Positions 47,174 to 55,825 are shown, counted from the stretch's first letter. The stretch: 64,000 bases of DNA from Leisingera caerulea DSM 24564 (GCF_000473325.1 NZ_KI421513.1:1435217-1499216), one strand, 5' to 3'. Made by a program: numbers and translations. The notes: generated from the sequence alone by a model not told the origin.

Positions 47174-47506
47174 ATGACCATGTTAAGAACACGAGCGAAA
47201 TACAACCTTGGGCAGGTCGTCCGCCACCGGAAGCACCCCTTCCGCGGGGTGGTTTTCGACGTTGATCCGGAATTCTCCAACACCGAGGAGTGGTACGAGG
47301 CAATCCCCGAGGACAGCCGTCCGGTGAAGGACCAGCCTTTCTACCACCTGCTGGCGGAGAACGACCAAAGCTACTATGTGGCCTATGTCTCGGAGCAGAA
47401 CCTGGTGGCGGATTACTCCGGGGAGCCGGTCGGCCACCCGGACGTGCCTGAGATGTTCGGCAATTTCGATGGCGGCGCCTATGCGCTGCACTACCAGTTG
47501 AACTGA
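47174..47506 (+). CDS. hspQ: Heat shock protein HspQ
   Basis: This 110-aa member of the HspQ/YccV family acts on Lon and ClpXP specificity in enterobacteria and binds hemimethylated DNA in the related YccV description. Motifs are KYNLGQVVRHRKHPFRGVVFDVDPEF, read here in parts as KYNLGQVVRH and FRGVVFDVDPEF, and QPFYHLLAEN with YVAYVSEQNL. Length is normal. It is monocistronic and converges on the gamma-glutamyltransferase-like gene. Confidence 0.95.
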   Translation: MTMLRTRAKYNLGQVVRHRKHPFRGVVFDVDPEFSNTEEWYEAIPEDSRPVKDQPFYHLLAENDQSYYVAYVSEQNLVADYSGEPVGHPDVPEMFGNFDGGAYALHYQLN

Positions 47507-47554
47507 GAGCCGCACGAGACCGGCCGCTGATCGAAACAGTGGCAGATTTGCCCA

Positions 47555-49129
47555 TCAATACCCCAGCGCACAGCCGTCTTTGCGCGGATCGCTGGCGCCC
47601 TCCAGAACGCCCGAGGCATGGATCCTGACAGCCTGCGCACCGCCCAGCGGTGTGTCCGGCACCTCTATCTTATGCCCCAGATCCGCAAGGGCCTGATGAA
47701 CCGGCGCCGCATACCCGCGCTCGACCTTCAGCACGCCGCCGTCGGCAAAGCAGCGCGGGGCGTCGACGGCGGATTGCAGATCCATGCCGAAATCCAGCAG
47801 GTTTGTGACAAGCCGGGCGTGACCCGCGGGCTGATAGCCGCCGCCCATCACACCGAAGGGCATGATCACCTCTCCGTCCTGCTGCAGCATGGCGGGGATG
47901 ATCGTGTGCATCGGCCGCTTGCCGGGGCCAAGCTCATTCGGGTGGCCTTCCTCCAGGGTGAAACCCGCACCGCGGTTCTGCAGCAGGATGCCGAACTTCT
48001 CTGACGCGATGCCGGACCCGAAGCCGTGGAAAATCGAATAGATCAGCGACACGGCCATCCGGTCTTTGTCCACCACGGTGATGTAGACCGTATCCTTGTG
48101 CACGGCCTCGCTCAGCGGCGCGGCAGCCGACATCGCGCGTTTGGGGTCGATCAGCGTGGCAAGGCTGGCGGCAGTTTCCGGGGCCAGCATATGCGCCAGC
48201 CGCGAGGTGTGGTCCGGATCAGCCAGAAACCGGTTGCGCGCATCATAAGCAAGCTTGGCGGCTTCAGCCTCGATATGCGCCCGTTCGGCCCCGAACGGGT
48301 CCATCCGGGCAAGGTCAAAGTGCTTGAGGATATTCAGCAGAAGAATTGCCGTCGCGCCCTGACCGTTGGGCGGATGCTCGGCCAGTTCATGCGCCTTGTA
48401 CTGTCCGCTTACCGGCTGTGTTGCAAAACTGGTTGCGCCGGCGAAATCCTCCAGCGTGTGAACGCCGCCTAGTGCGGCCAGCGCCTGGACCATGTCCTCA
48501 GCCACGTCGCCAGTATAAAACGCATCCCGCCCGTGTTTGGCGATGCGGCGCAGGACTTCGGCCTGACCGGGCGCCCGGAAAACCTCGCCGCTGCGCAGGG
48601 GGTTCCCGTCCCTCAAATAATGGCGCCGGGCCGCGCCTTGCAGCGTGCCGGCGCCGTTCTTCCAATCAAAGGCCGTGCGCGGCGCCACCGGCACGCCTTC
48701 CTCTGCATAATGTATCGCGGGCTGAAGCAGCGTATCGAGCCCCAGCCGGCCCTCGCGTTCGGCAAGGCGGCAGAAGGCATCGATTGCGCAAGGGATTGTA
48801 ACAGACTCGGGGCTGCCCAGCGGCACCGCGTGCAGGCCCCGTTCCCGCATGGCGCCGGCACTGGCGGCCGCAGGCGCGCAGCCCGATCCGTTCAGCGCCT
48901 GAACCCCGCTGCCCGGCCGCGAAAAGAGCACAAAGCAGTCGCCGCCGATCCCGGTCATCTGCGGTTCGCAAATGCCCAGCAGCACCGCCCCGGCCAGGGC
49001 CGCATCCATCGCATTGCCACCGCGCTTGAGGATATCCACCGCCACGCCGGCCGCCAGCGGGTGAGAAGTAGCGCACAGGCCGTTGCCTGCGAAAACGGCT
49101 GACCGCCCGGGAAGATGAAAGTCGCGCAT
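47555..49129 (-). CDS. Gamma-glutamyltransferase-family protein
   Basis: This 524-aa Ntn-hydrolase-fold protein is normally self-cleaved before a catalytic threonine. The likely nucleophile is T347 in HKDTVYITVVD, where classical enzymes have a TTH motif; here the second Thr and the His are replaced (TVY). The N-terminal family pattern (GGNAMDAALA, GIGGDCF) and the late MGGGYQPAGH are present. No signal peptide, so a cytoplasmic gamma-glutamyl or acylase-like role is more likely than glutathione salvage in the periplasm. Specific substrate unknown. Confidence 0.9.
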   Translation of the reverse strand: MRDFHLPGRSAVFAGNGLCATSHPLAAGVAVDILKRGGNAMDAALAGAVLLGICEPQMTGIGGDCFVLFSRPGSGVQALNGSGCAPAAASAGAMRERGLHAVPLGSPESVTIPCAIDAFCRLAEREGRLGLDTLLQPAIHYAEEGVPVAPRTAFDWKNGAGTLQGAARRHYLRDGNPLRSGEVFRAPGQAEVLRRIAKHGRDAFYTGDVAEDMVQALAALGGVHTLEDFAGATSFATQPVSGQYKAHELAEHPPNGQGATAILLLNILKHFDLARMDPFGAERAHIEAEAAKLAYDARNRFLADPDHTSRLAHMLAPETAASLATLIDPKRAMSAAAPLSEAVHKDTVYITVVDKDRMAVSLIYSIFHGFGSGIASEKFGILLQNRGAGFTLEEGHPNELGPGKRPMHTIIPAMLQQDGEVIMPFGVMGGGYQPAGHARLVTNLLDFGMDLQSAVDAPRCFADGGVLKVERGYAAPVHQALADLGHKIEVPDTPLGGAQAVRIHASGVLEGASDPRKDGCALGY

Positions 49130-49441
49130 GCTCCGGCTCCCTGCTGTTGCCGGACAGAGCCTAGGCAGGCGGTGCAGGAAGGCAATAAAATTCCCGGTCC
49201 GCTGCGGCGGGACGGAACGTTACGGATCAAATGGCGGGAGAGCGGTTTGAAAGAGATGTCCCCGGTGCCGTGCACTGGTGGGGGCTAGGATACGCGGCAC
49301 CAGGGGAAGCTCGTTTCAGCTACAGGTAAGGTTTCGCATATGTATTGGGCTGCGGTTTGCCGGGAATGCGGCGCCGGTGTGGCGGAGCGTTAAAAATGCA
49401 GCTAACCGACGGCTTGCCTGCGGGCCGGGGCGGGACCTGGT
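49130..49441. other. Intergenic stretch without a recognisable gene
   Basis: These 312 bases lie upstream of the gamma-glutamyltransferase gene and downstream of the RsbW-like gene. The only structure I see is GGTGCCG (about 49264) and CGGCACC (about 49295), able to pair around a loop of about 25 nt. No convincing ORF, tRNA or promoter is visible. Confidence 0.5.
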
Positions 49442-49891
49442 TCAGGAGTTTTCAGAAGGGCTGGTGACCTGGATTTCAAAGCAGAGCGACAGGTTGTTGT
49501 TTCCCTCCGACCGCTCGTACTGGACCTGGCTTGCCAGTTCCCGGATCAGGAACCAGCCAAAGCCGCCTTCGGGCAGGCTGTCTGCGGGGCCGCTGATGTC
49601 GGCGGGTTTGCCCTCGGGCAGCTCACCCTTGGGGAACGGGCTGCCGGCATCCTGAATGCTGATCCACAACCGCTCCGGGAACAGCTCCCCCCGGATCCGG
49701 ACATCGCCAGGCGGTCTGTCCTCATAGGCGTGTTCGACCACGTTGTTCACGGCTTCGGTCAGGGCAATTTGCACCTCGTCCACGCGGGCACCCGGAACCC
49801 CGAGGGACCGCAGTTTGCTGACCACGGACTGGATCCCCTGGCGGGCATCCAGATTTGTGGCCGTGAACGAGCAGGCAAAGGTTTTTACCAT
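49442..49891 (-). CDS. RsbW/SpoIIAB-like serine kinase (anti-sigma factor type)
   Basis: This 149-aa GHKL ATPase has an N-box in ALTEAVNNVVEHAYED and a late G-box in EGGFGWFLIREL. Proteins of this size pair with STAS antagonists in partner-switching control. It is encoded 34 nt after such a STAS gene. No sigma factor gene is next to them, so the controlled target is elsewhere. The ATG at 49891 is used in place of the adjacent TTG. Confidence 0.9.
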   Translation of the reverse strand: MVKTFACSFTATNLDARQGIQSVVSKLRSLGVPGARVDEVQIALTEAVNNVVEHAYEDRPPGDVRIRGELFPERLWISIQDAGSPFPKGELPEGKPADISGPADSLPEGGFGWFLIRELASQVQYERSEGNNNLSLCFEIQVTSPSENS

Positions 49892-49925
49892 CAATTTCTC
49901 GCTTTGCGCCGCCAGCGCATCGTCT

Positions 49926-50270
49926 TCAGGAATTTGCGTCAGCAGGCGCGGTTGCTTCGCTCAGCGAACCATAAAGGTCAAAGACCGTGTCCATCCGGGT
50001 GAGCCGGAAAACCTTTTCCACCATCGGGGTCAGACCGGCGAGATCCAGCTTGCGGCTGCCGCCCAGCTGCTTCATCGCCGCGACAATTGCGCCAAGCCCG
50101 CTGGAATCGATAAACTGGACCTCGGACAGATCCAAAATCACACGCTCCGGGCCGCTTTCGGTTTCCGTCCGCATGTCCTCTTTGAATTGGATGGCCATGG
50201 CGGCGTCAATACGTTCGGCATTGACTTTGACGATCTGGGCATCGTCCGTCATGGTGGTCGTCAGGCTCAT
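49926..50270 (-). CDS. STAS-domain anti-sigma factor antagonist (RsbV/SpoIIAA-like)
   Basis: This 114-aa single STAS domain has the phosphorylatable serine in FIDSSGLG (S56/S57). When unphosphorylated it would sequester the RsbW-like kinase encoded next. GGGGGAAG precedes the ATG. It is first in a two-gene minus-strand operon and divergent from the thiolase gene (94 nt between starts). A PP2C phosphatase expected to complete the switch is not in view. Confidence 0.92.
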   Translation of the reverse strand: MSLTTTMTDDAQIVKVNAERIDAAMAIQFKEDMRTETESGPERVILDLSEVQFIDSSGLGAIVAAMKQLGGSRKLDLAGLTPMVEKVFRLTRMDTVFDLYGSLSEATAPADANS

Positions 50271-50364
50271 TTCTTCCCCCGGGATGTAACGTCATTTGGC
50301 TGCACTCTAGACCGCAAAGCTTACTTTTCTGTAGGTATAATTTTGACGATTGGAGGAAAATTGC

Positions 50365-51537
50365 ATGAAAGATGTTGTTATCGCCGGAGCAGCCCGGACG
50401 CCGATGGGCGGGTTCCAGGGAATGTACGACGGGGTGACGGCTTCGGAGCTGGGCGGCGCGGCCATCCGGGCGGCCCTCGAAGGGGCCGGCGCGGCCACTG
50501 CCGACGAGGTGCTGATGGGCTGTGTGCTGCCAGCGGGCCAGGGCCAGGCGCCGGCGCGCCAGGCCGGGTTTGCGGCGGGCCTGGGCGAAGAGGTGCCGGC
50601 CACCACGCTCAACAAGATGTGCGGCTCCGGCATGAAGGCGGCGATGATCGCCTTTGACCAGATTGCGCTGGGCCACGCGGACACGATGATTGCGGGCGGC
50701 ATGGAGAGCATGACCAATGCCCCCTACATCCTGCCGAAAATGCGCGGCGGCGCCCGCATCGGCCATGGCCAGGTGATCGACCACATGTTCCTGGACGGGC
50801 TGGAGGACGCCTATGACAAGGGCCGCCTGATGGGCACCTTTGCGGAGGACTGCGCGGAGAAATACCAGTTCACCCGCGAAGCCCAGGACGAATACGCGCT
50901 GAAATCGCTGTCCAATGCGCTGGAAGCACAGGAAAGCGGTGCCTTCGATGGTGAAATTGCGCCTGTGACCGTGAAAACCCGTAAGGGCGAAGTGGTCACG
51001 GATGCCGATGAACAGCCGAAATCGGCGCGCCCGGAAAAGATCCCGACTCTGAAACCGGCGTTCCGCAAGGATGGCACCGTGACCGCCGCCAATGCCTCTT
51101 CCATTTCGGATGGCGCCGCGGCGCTGCTGATGGCCTCCGCCGAGGCTGCCGAGGCGCAGGGTCTGAATGTGCGCGCCCGCATTCTGGGCCATGCCAGCCA
51201 CGCCCAGGCGCCGGGCTGGTTCACCACCGCGCCGGTTCCGGCTGCGCAGAAACTGCTCAAGAACATCGGCTGGAAGGTTGAGGATGTCGATCTGTGGGAG
51301 GTCAATGAGGCCTTCGCCGTGGTGCCGATGGCCTTCATGCACGAAATGGGCCTGCCCCGCGACAAGGTGAATGTGAACGGCGGCGCCTGTGCGCTGGGCC
51401 ACCCGATCGGCGCCTCCGGCGCGCGGATCATGGTCACCTTGCTGAACGCGCTGGAAAAGCGCGGCCTCAAGCGCGGGGTCGCAGCTATCTGCATCGGCGG
51501 CGGCGAAGGCACCGCGATCGCAATCGAGCGGGTGTGA
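50365..51537 (+). CDS. Acetyl-CoA C-acetyltransferase (thiolase)
   Basis: This 390-aa biosynthetic-type thiolase has the acyl-accepting C86 in NKMCGSGMKA, GGMESMTNAPY, the His of GHPIGASGARI and the late CIGGGEG cysteine loop. It condenses two acetyl-CoA to acetoacetyl-CoA or works in reverse. It could supply polyhydroxyalkanoate or the ethylmalonyl pathway, but no phaB or other partner is adjacent, so no specific symbol is given. TGGAGG precedes the ATG at 50365. Confidence 0.95.
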   Translation: MKDVVIAGAARTPMGGFQGMYDGVTASELGGAAIRAALEGAGAATADEVLMGCVLPAGQGQAPARQAGFAAGLGEEVPATTLNKMCGSGMKAAMIAFDQIALGHADTMIAGGMESMTNAPYILPKMRGGARIGHGQVIDHMFLDGLEDAYDKGRLMGTFAEDCAEKYQFTREAQDEYALKSLSNALEAQESGAFDGEIAPVTVKTRKGEVVTDADEQPKSARPEKIPTLKPAFRKDGTVTAANASSISDGAAALLMASAEAAEAQGLNVRARILGHASHAQAPGWFTTAPVPAAQKLLKNIGWKVEDVDLWEVNEAFAVVPMAFMHEMGLPRDKVNVNGGACALGHPIGASGARIMVTLLNALEKRGLKRGVAAICIGGGEGTAIAIERV

Positions 51538-51588
51538 TCCCTTCATCTGGCCCGAAGTATCCTCGGGGGTGAATTGACCGTCAGGTCA

Positions 51589-51611
51589 AGAGGGGGCAGA
51601 CAGCCCCCTCT
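51589..51611 (+). terminator. Hairpin after the thiolase gene
   Basis: A 9-bp stem AGAGGGGGC / GCCCCCTCT with loop AGACA lies between the thiolase and fRMsr genes. The downstream T stretch is weak (GCTGCGTTT), so termination is probably incomplete. Confidence 0.6.
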
Positions 51612-51634
51612 GCTGCGTTTAAGGAGGGCTGTTC

Positions 51635-52090
51635 ATGCGGGCCGATTATGAAACACTGGCCAAAACCATCGCTTCGCTGACCGAAGGCGAGACGGATGAA
51701 GTGGCGCTTATGGCCACCGTCGCCTGCGAGGTGCATCACGCCGACGGCCGGTTCGACTGGACCGGCTTTTACCGCGCCGTTGCGCCGGAGCTGCTGAAGA
51801 TCGGACCCTATCAGGGTGGCCATGGCTGCCTGCAAATCCCGTTTTCGCGCGGTGTATGCGGCGCAGCCGCACGCAGCGGCGAGGTGCAGCTGGTCCCGGA
51901 CGTGGAGTCTTTTCCCGGCCACATCGCCTGCGCCTCTTCGACCCGGTCGGAGCTGGTGCTGCCGGTCTGGAATGCGGCGGGCGATCTGATCGGGGTTTTT
52001 GACATTGACAGCGACCGGCCCGATGCCTTCACCCAGGAAGATGCTGACCAGCTAGCCGCGATCCTGCGGCAGGTGTTCGGCCAAAGCTGA
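51635..52090 (+). CDS. msrC: Free methionine-(R)-sulfoxide reductase (GAF type)
   Basis: This 151-aa GAF-domain enzyme has the three cysteines of fRMsr: C65 (HGCLQIPF), C75 (RGVCGAAA) and C99 (GHIACAS). SRSELVLP appears here as TRSELVLPV. It repairs free methionine-R-sulfoxide using thioredoxin. AAGGAGGG stands before the ATG. Two terminator-like hairpins bracket it, so it is largely transcribed alone. Confidence 0.92.
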   Translation: MRADYETLAKTIASLTEGETDEVALMATVACEVHHADGRFDWTGFYRAVAPELLKIGPYQGGHGCLQIPFSRGVCGAAARSGEVQLVPDVESFPGHIACASSTRSELVLPVWNAAGDLIGVFDIDSDRPDAFTQEDADQLAAILRQVFGQS

Positions 52091-52160
52091 TTCGCCGGCA
52101 GGGGCTTTGCCCCTCGGCCTTGCGGCCTCACCCCAGAGTGCTTTTTGAAAGATGAAAGAG

Positions 52161-52188
52161 CCCGGCGCCTTTGTGCGCCGGGTTTTTT
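52161..52188 (+). terminator. Rho-independent terminator of msrC
   Basis: An 8-bp stem CCCGGCGC / GCGCCGGG with a 6-nt loop runs into six T residues. Confidence 0.92.
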
Positions 52189-52204
52189 ATGGGGGAAAGC
52201 CTCA

Positions 52205-52270
52205 CGTGAAAAAATGCTTGGAAATTTCACGGACTCGGGGCATCGTGAAAAACAAGAGGATTTTTTCACG
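52205..52270 (+). promoter_or_regulatory. Twin 27-nt palindromic operators before the XRE-cupin gene
   Basis: CGTGAA (52205) pairs with TTCACG (52226-52231), and CGTGAA (52244) with TTCACG (52265-52270). Each palindrome spans exactly 27 nt with A/T-rich inner flanks, and the two are 39 nt apart start to start. They end 17 nt before the GTG of the XRE-cupin gene, so autoregulation is the simplest reading. Confidence 0.65.
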
Positions 52271-52286
52271 AACGAGGAGAGAGGCT

Positions 52287-52856
52287 GTGAACGACCAGAC
52301 CCTGGCAGCAGCGACACTGGGGGCCGATATCCGGGCCCTGCGCAAGGCGCGGGGGCTGACGCTGTCGGATATCGCTGCGGTTCTGAACCGCTCGGTCGGC
52401 TGGCTGAGCCAGGTTGAACGCGACATGTCCGAACCCTCGATCTCGGACCTGCGCCAGATTGCCGAGGCGCTGGGCGTGCCGATGTCGATGCTGTTTGCCC
52501 ATTCCGGCGCCCCGGCGGAGGAACATGGGTATATCGTGCGCGCAGGCTCCCGCCGGCCGATGGGGTCTGGCGAGGAAGGGCTGATCGAAGAGCTGCTGTC
52601 GCCCGACCTGACCGACGATTTCGAGATGGTGCATTCCACCTTCCAGCCGCGCTCGCGGATGCAGACGCCGGCCAACCGGCCGACACAGGAGGTCGGCTAC
52701 ATGATCTCGGGCAGGCTGGACCTGCTGATCGGCGGCCGCAGCTTTACCGTCGGTCCCGGTGACAGCTTCCGGATCAAGCATGAGCCCTATCAGTGGTCGA
52801 ACCCCTACGACGAGCCCGCCGTGGCTGTCTGGGTGATCGCGCCGCCGGTTTATTAG
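52287..52856 (+). CDS. XRE-family regulator with cupin domain
   Basis: This 189-aa protein has a helix-turn-helix (about 12-65: LTLSDIAAVLNRSVGWLSQVE with SEPSISDLRQIAEAL) and a C-terminal cupin (about 105-185) with TQEVGYMISG and VGPGDSF. Such regulators sense small molecules in amine, polyamine and betaine breakdown. The GTG at 52287 follows GAGGAGAGAGG; the upstream frame runs through the operators and terminator and is rejected. It heads a tight operon with the GFA-like and DMGDH-like genes. Confidence 0.92.
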   Translation: MNDQTLAAATLGADIRALRKARGLTLSDIAAVLNRSVGWLSQVERDMSEPSISDLRQIAEALGVPMSMLFAHSGAPAEEHGYIVRAGSRRPMGSGEEGLIEELLSPDLTDDFEMVHSTFQPRSRMQTPANRPTQEVGYMISGRLDLLIGGRSFTVGPGDSFRIKHEPYQWSNPYDEPAVAVWVIAPPVY

Positions 52857-52865
52857 GAGGGAAAA

Positions 52866-53237
52866 ATGATCAAGGGATCCTGCCTTTGCGGCGACATCCG
52901 GTTTGAAACTGCGGCCCGGCCGCAGGGTGCCTCGATGTGCCATTGCAGCCAGTGCCGCAAGCAATCCGGCGGCATCTGGGCGTCGGCTCAGGTGCGCGAT
53001 GAGGACCTCGCCATCACCGGTCCGGTGAGCTGGTTCGAGGCAACGCCACAGGCCAAGCGCGGTAGCTGCCCGCGCTGCGGTTCTTTCCTGTTCTGGAAGG
53101 GGGCGGGCGAAGACACCACCAGCTTTGCTTTAGGCGCCGTCGACGGGAACACCGGTCTCAGCGTCGAAAAGCACATCTTTACCGCCTCCAAGGGCGACTA
53201 CTACCAGATTGCGGACGGCGTGCCGCAAGAAGACTGA
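52866..53237 (+). CDS. GFA-family zinc protein
   Basis: This 123-aa member of the glutathione-dependent formaldehyde-activating (Gfa/CENP-V) fold has zinc-binding cysteines: C6 and C8 (CLCG), C25, C27 and C30 (CHCSQC) and C68 and C71 (CPRCGS). The founder was proposed to join formaldehyde to glutathione, but that activity is disputed for the family. Its position nine bases after the XRE gene and 15 before a DMGDH-like gene, whose reaction releases one-carbon units, suggests formaldehyde handling here. This is inference. Confidence 0.9.
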   Translation: MIKGSCLCGDIRFETAARPQGASMCHCSQCRKQSGGIWASAQVRDEDLAITGPVSWFEATPQAKRGSCPRCGSFLFWKGAGEDTTSFALGAVDGNTGLSVEKHIFTASKGDYYQIADGVPQED

Positions 53238-53252
53238 GACTAGGGAGCGAAC

Positions 53253-55700
53253 ATGTCTGATTTTCCATCCAAGGCCCGTGTGGTCATCATCGGCGGCGGC
53301 GTCATCGGCTGCTCGTCGCTTTATCATCTGGCCAAGAAGGGCTGGACCGATTGCGTGCTCTTGGAAAAGAACGAGCTGACGGCCGGCTCGACCTGGCACG
53401 CCGCGGGCAACGTCCCGACCTTCTCGACCTCCTGGTCGATCATGAACATGCAGCGCTATTCGACCGAGCTCTATTCGCGCCTTGGCGAGGAGGTCGACTA
53501 TCCGATGAACTATCACCAGACCGGTTCGATCCGCCTGGCGCACACCAAGGAGCGGATGCAGGAGTTCGAGCGCGCCTGCTCCATGGGCCGTTACCAGGGC
53601 ATCGGGATGGAAATCTGGACCCCGGAGCAAGCCAAGGAAAACTATCCGTTCCTGGAAACCCATGATCTGGAAGGTGTGCTGTGGGATCCGTCGGATGGCG
53701 ACATCGACCCGGCGCAGGTGACACAGGCACTGGCCAAGGGCGCCCGTGACATGGGCGCGAGGATCATCCGCTTCTGCCCGGCCACTGGTGTGACGCAGAA
53801 GGAAGACAAAACCTGGATCGTGCACACTGACAAGGGCGACATCGAATGCGATTATGTGGTGAACGCCGCCGGCTATTATGCTCAGCGTGTGGGTGAGTGG
53901 TTCAAGGAGTACGGCGGCCGCACTGTGCCGATGATGGTGATGAGCCACCAGTACCTGCTGACTGAGCAAATCCCTGAAGTGGAAGCCTGGAGTAAGGAGC
54001 ACGGAAAAAAGCTGCCGCTGATCCGCGACGTGGATGTCTCCTATTACCTGCGTCAGGAGAAAAACGGTTACAACCTCGGCCCCTACGAACCGAACTGCAA
54101 AGGCCACTGGATGACCGAGGAGGACCAGATGCCGGACGATTTCTCGTTCCAGCTGTGGTCGGACGATCTGGACCGGATCGAGGACATCGTGACCGATGCG
54201 ATGGAGCGGGTGCCGCTGATGGCCTCATCGGGTGTGTCCAGCGTGATCAACGGCCCGATCCCCTATGCGCCCGACGGTTTGCCGCTGATCGGCCCGATGC
54301 CGGGTGTCGACAACGCGTTTGAGGCTTGCGTTTTCACCTTTGGCATCGCCCAGGGCGGCGGCGCCGGCAAGGTGCTGGCGGAGTGGATCGTTGATGGCCA
54401 GACCGAATGGGACATGTGGTCGGTCGATCCGCGCCGCTACACCGACTACACCGATCAGGATTATTGCGACCAGAAAGGCATGGAGGTTTACGGCAACGAA
54501 TACGCCATGCACTTCCCGCACCACGAATGGCCCGCTGCGCGCGGCAAGAAGGTCAGCCAGGTGCATGACAGGATCATCGGACTGGGCGGCCAGATGGGCG
54601 CCTACAACGGCTGGGAGCGCGCCAACTGGTTTGCCAAGGATGGTGATGACACCTCCGAGGAAGCGACCCATACCTGGGGCCGCTCCGGACCGTGGCAGCA
54701 GCGGATCAAGGAAGAATGCGAAGCGGTGCGCGACAGCGTCGGCGTGCTGGATCTGCCGGGCTTTTCCCGCTTCAACCTGGACGGCGAGGGCGCAGCCGAG
54801 TTTCTGCGCGGCATGATTACCGGCGGTCTGCCCAAGGCGGGGCGGATGAACCTCGTCTACTTCTCTGACGACCGCGGCCGCATCCTGACCGAGATGTCCT
54901 GCATCCGTCATGGCGAAGACCACTTCACAATGATCACTGCGGGCTCGGCCCAGTGGCACGACTTCGAGATTCTACGCAAGGCGCTGCCCGAGGGCCTGAC
55001 CTTGACTGACCGCACCACAGATTTCGCGACCATGATCGTCACGGGCCCGAAATCGCGGGAGCTGCTGGCAGGCATCTCGGATGCTGACCTGTCGCTCGGC
55101 TGGCTGACCCATCAGGAAGCCACCGTTGCAGGCAAGCCCGCCTTCCTGGCACGGGTGTCCTATGCGGGCGAACTGGGCTGGGAAGTGCATTGCGCCAACC
55201 AGCATCAGCCTGAGATTTACGAGGCCCTGCTGGCGGGCGGCGCCAAGCCGTTTGGCATGTATGCGCTGAATTCCCTGCGTATTGAAAAAGGCTACCGCAC
55301 CTGGAAGGGCGACCTCAGCACCGATTATTCGCTGCTCGAAGGGGGCCTTGAGCGGTTCGTCAAGCTGGACAAGCCGCAGGACTTCCCGGGCAAGGCCGCG
55401 ATCCAGGCCGAAAAGCAGCAGGGCGTGAAGAAGTCCTTTGTCACCCTGATTGTCGAGGCCGGCGATGCGGATGCGCCCTACATGTCCTGCATCTGGAAGG
55501 ACGGGGAGATCGTGGGGGAAACCACCTCCGGCGATTGGGGCTACCGTGTGAATGCCTCCATCGCGCTGGGCATGGTGCGCGCCGATCTGGCGGTGCCGGG
55601 CACTGAGCTGGAGGTTGAGATATACGGTGAGAAATGCCGCGCGGTGGTTCAGAAAGACGAACCGTTGTGGGATCCGGCGAACGAACGCCTGCGCGCCTGA
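53253..55700 (+). CDS. Dimethylglycine/sarcosine dehydrogenase-like flavoprotein with GcvT domain (copy 1)
   Basis: This 815-aa protein has an N-terminal DAO-type FAD domain (1 to about 380) starting VVIIGGGVIGC, with H49 in STWHAAG at the position of covalent FAD attachment in mammalian DMGDH. A FAO_M connector (about 380-435) and a C-terminal aminomethyltransferase (GcvT) folate domain (about 440-815) follow. It should oxidise an N-methyl group and pass the carbon to tetrahydrofolate. The residues after H49 (NVPTFSTSWS) differ from copy 2, so substrate may differ. Third gene of the XRE-GFA operon. Confidence 0.92.
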   Translation: MSDFPSKARVVIIGGGVIGCSSLYHLAKKGWTDCVLLEKNELTAGSTWHAAGNVPTFSTSWSIMNMQRYSTELYSRLGEEVDYPMNYHQTGSIRLAHTKERMQEFERACSMGRYQGIGMEIWTPEQAKENYPFLETHDLEGVLWDPSDGDIDPAQVTQALAKGARDMGARIIRFCPATGVTQKEDKTWIVHTDKGDIECDYVVNAAGYYAQRVGEWFKEYGGRTVPMMVMSHQYLLTEQIPEVEAWSKEHGKKLPLIRDVDVSYYLRQEKNGYNLGPYEPNCKGHWMTEEDQMPDDFSFQLWSDDLDRIEDIVTDAMERVPLMASSGVSSVINGPIPYAPDGLPLIGPMPGVDNAFEACVFTFGIAQGGGAGKVLAEWIVDGQTEWDMWSVDPRRYTDYTDQDYCDQKGMEVYGNEYAMHFPHHEWPAARGKKVSQVHDRIIGLGGQMGAYNGWERANWFAKDGDDTSEEATHTWGRSGPWQQRIKEECEAVRDSVGVLDLPGFSRFNLDGEGAAEFLRGMITGGLPKAGRMNLVYFSDDRGRILTEMSCIRHGEDHFTMITAGSAQWHDFEILRKALPEGLTLTDRTTDFATMIVTGPKSRELLAGISDADLSLGWLTHQEATVAGKPAFLARVSYAGELGWEVHCANQHQPEIYEALLAGGAKPFGMYALNSLRIEKGYRTWKGDLSTDYSLLEGGLERFVKLDKPQDFPGKAAIQAEKQQGVKKSFVTLIVEAGDADAPYMSCIWKDGEIVGETTSGDWGYRVNASIALGMVRADLAVPGTELEVEIYGEKCRAVVQKDEPLWDPANERLRA

Positions 55701-55712
55701 TCGGCCGGCATG

Positions 55713-55797
55713 AGCCCGGGCGGCGATCTGCCCGGGCTGACGCCCTATTGCAAGACAGCCTGCGCCGCCGGACCGTTTCCTGTATCCTGGCGGCGCA
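55713..55797 (+). promoter_or_regulatory. Two-hairpin region before the homocysteine methyltransferase gene
   Basis: Stem 1 is AGCCCGGGC / GCCCGGGCT (55713-55738, 8-nt loop). Stem 2 is TGCGCCGCC / GGCGGCGCA (55761-55797, 19-nt loop), 29 nt before the ATG at 55826. Neither has a T-tail. They may end the upstream operon or fold as a structured leader, and no known riboswitch consensus was recognised. Confidence 0.4.
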
Positions 55798-55825
55798 AGG
55801 CACCGGTAGAAAAGGACGGTTCGGT

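Noticed and set aside
55701..55825. SAM- or SAH-riboswitch before the methyltransferase gene
   Set aside because: Two hairpins are present, but I could not match the conserved cores of SAM-II, SAM-V or SAH motifs, so only a structured leader is claimed.
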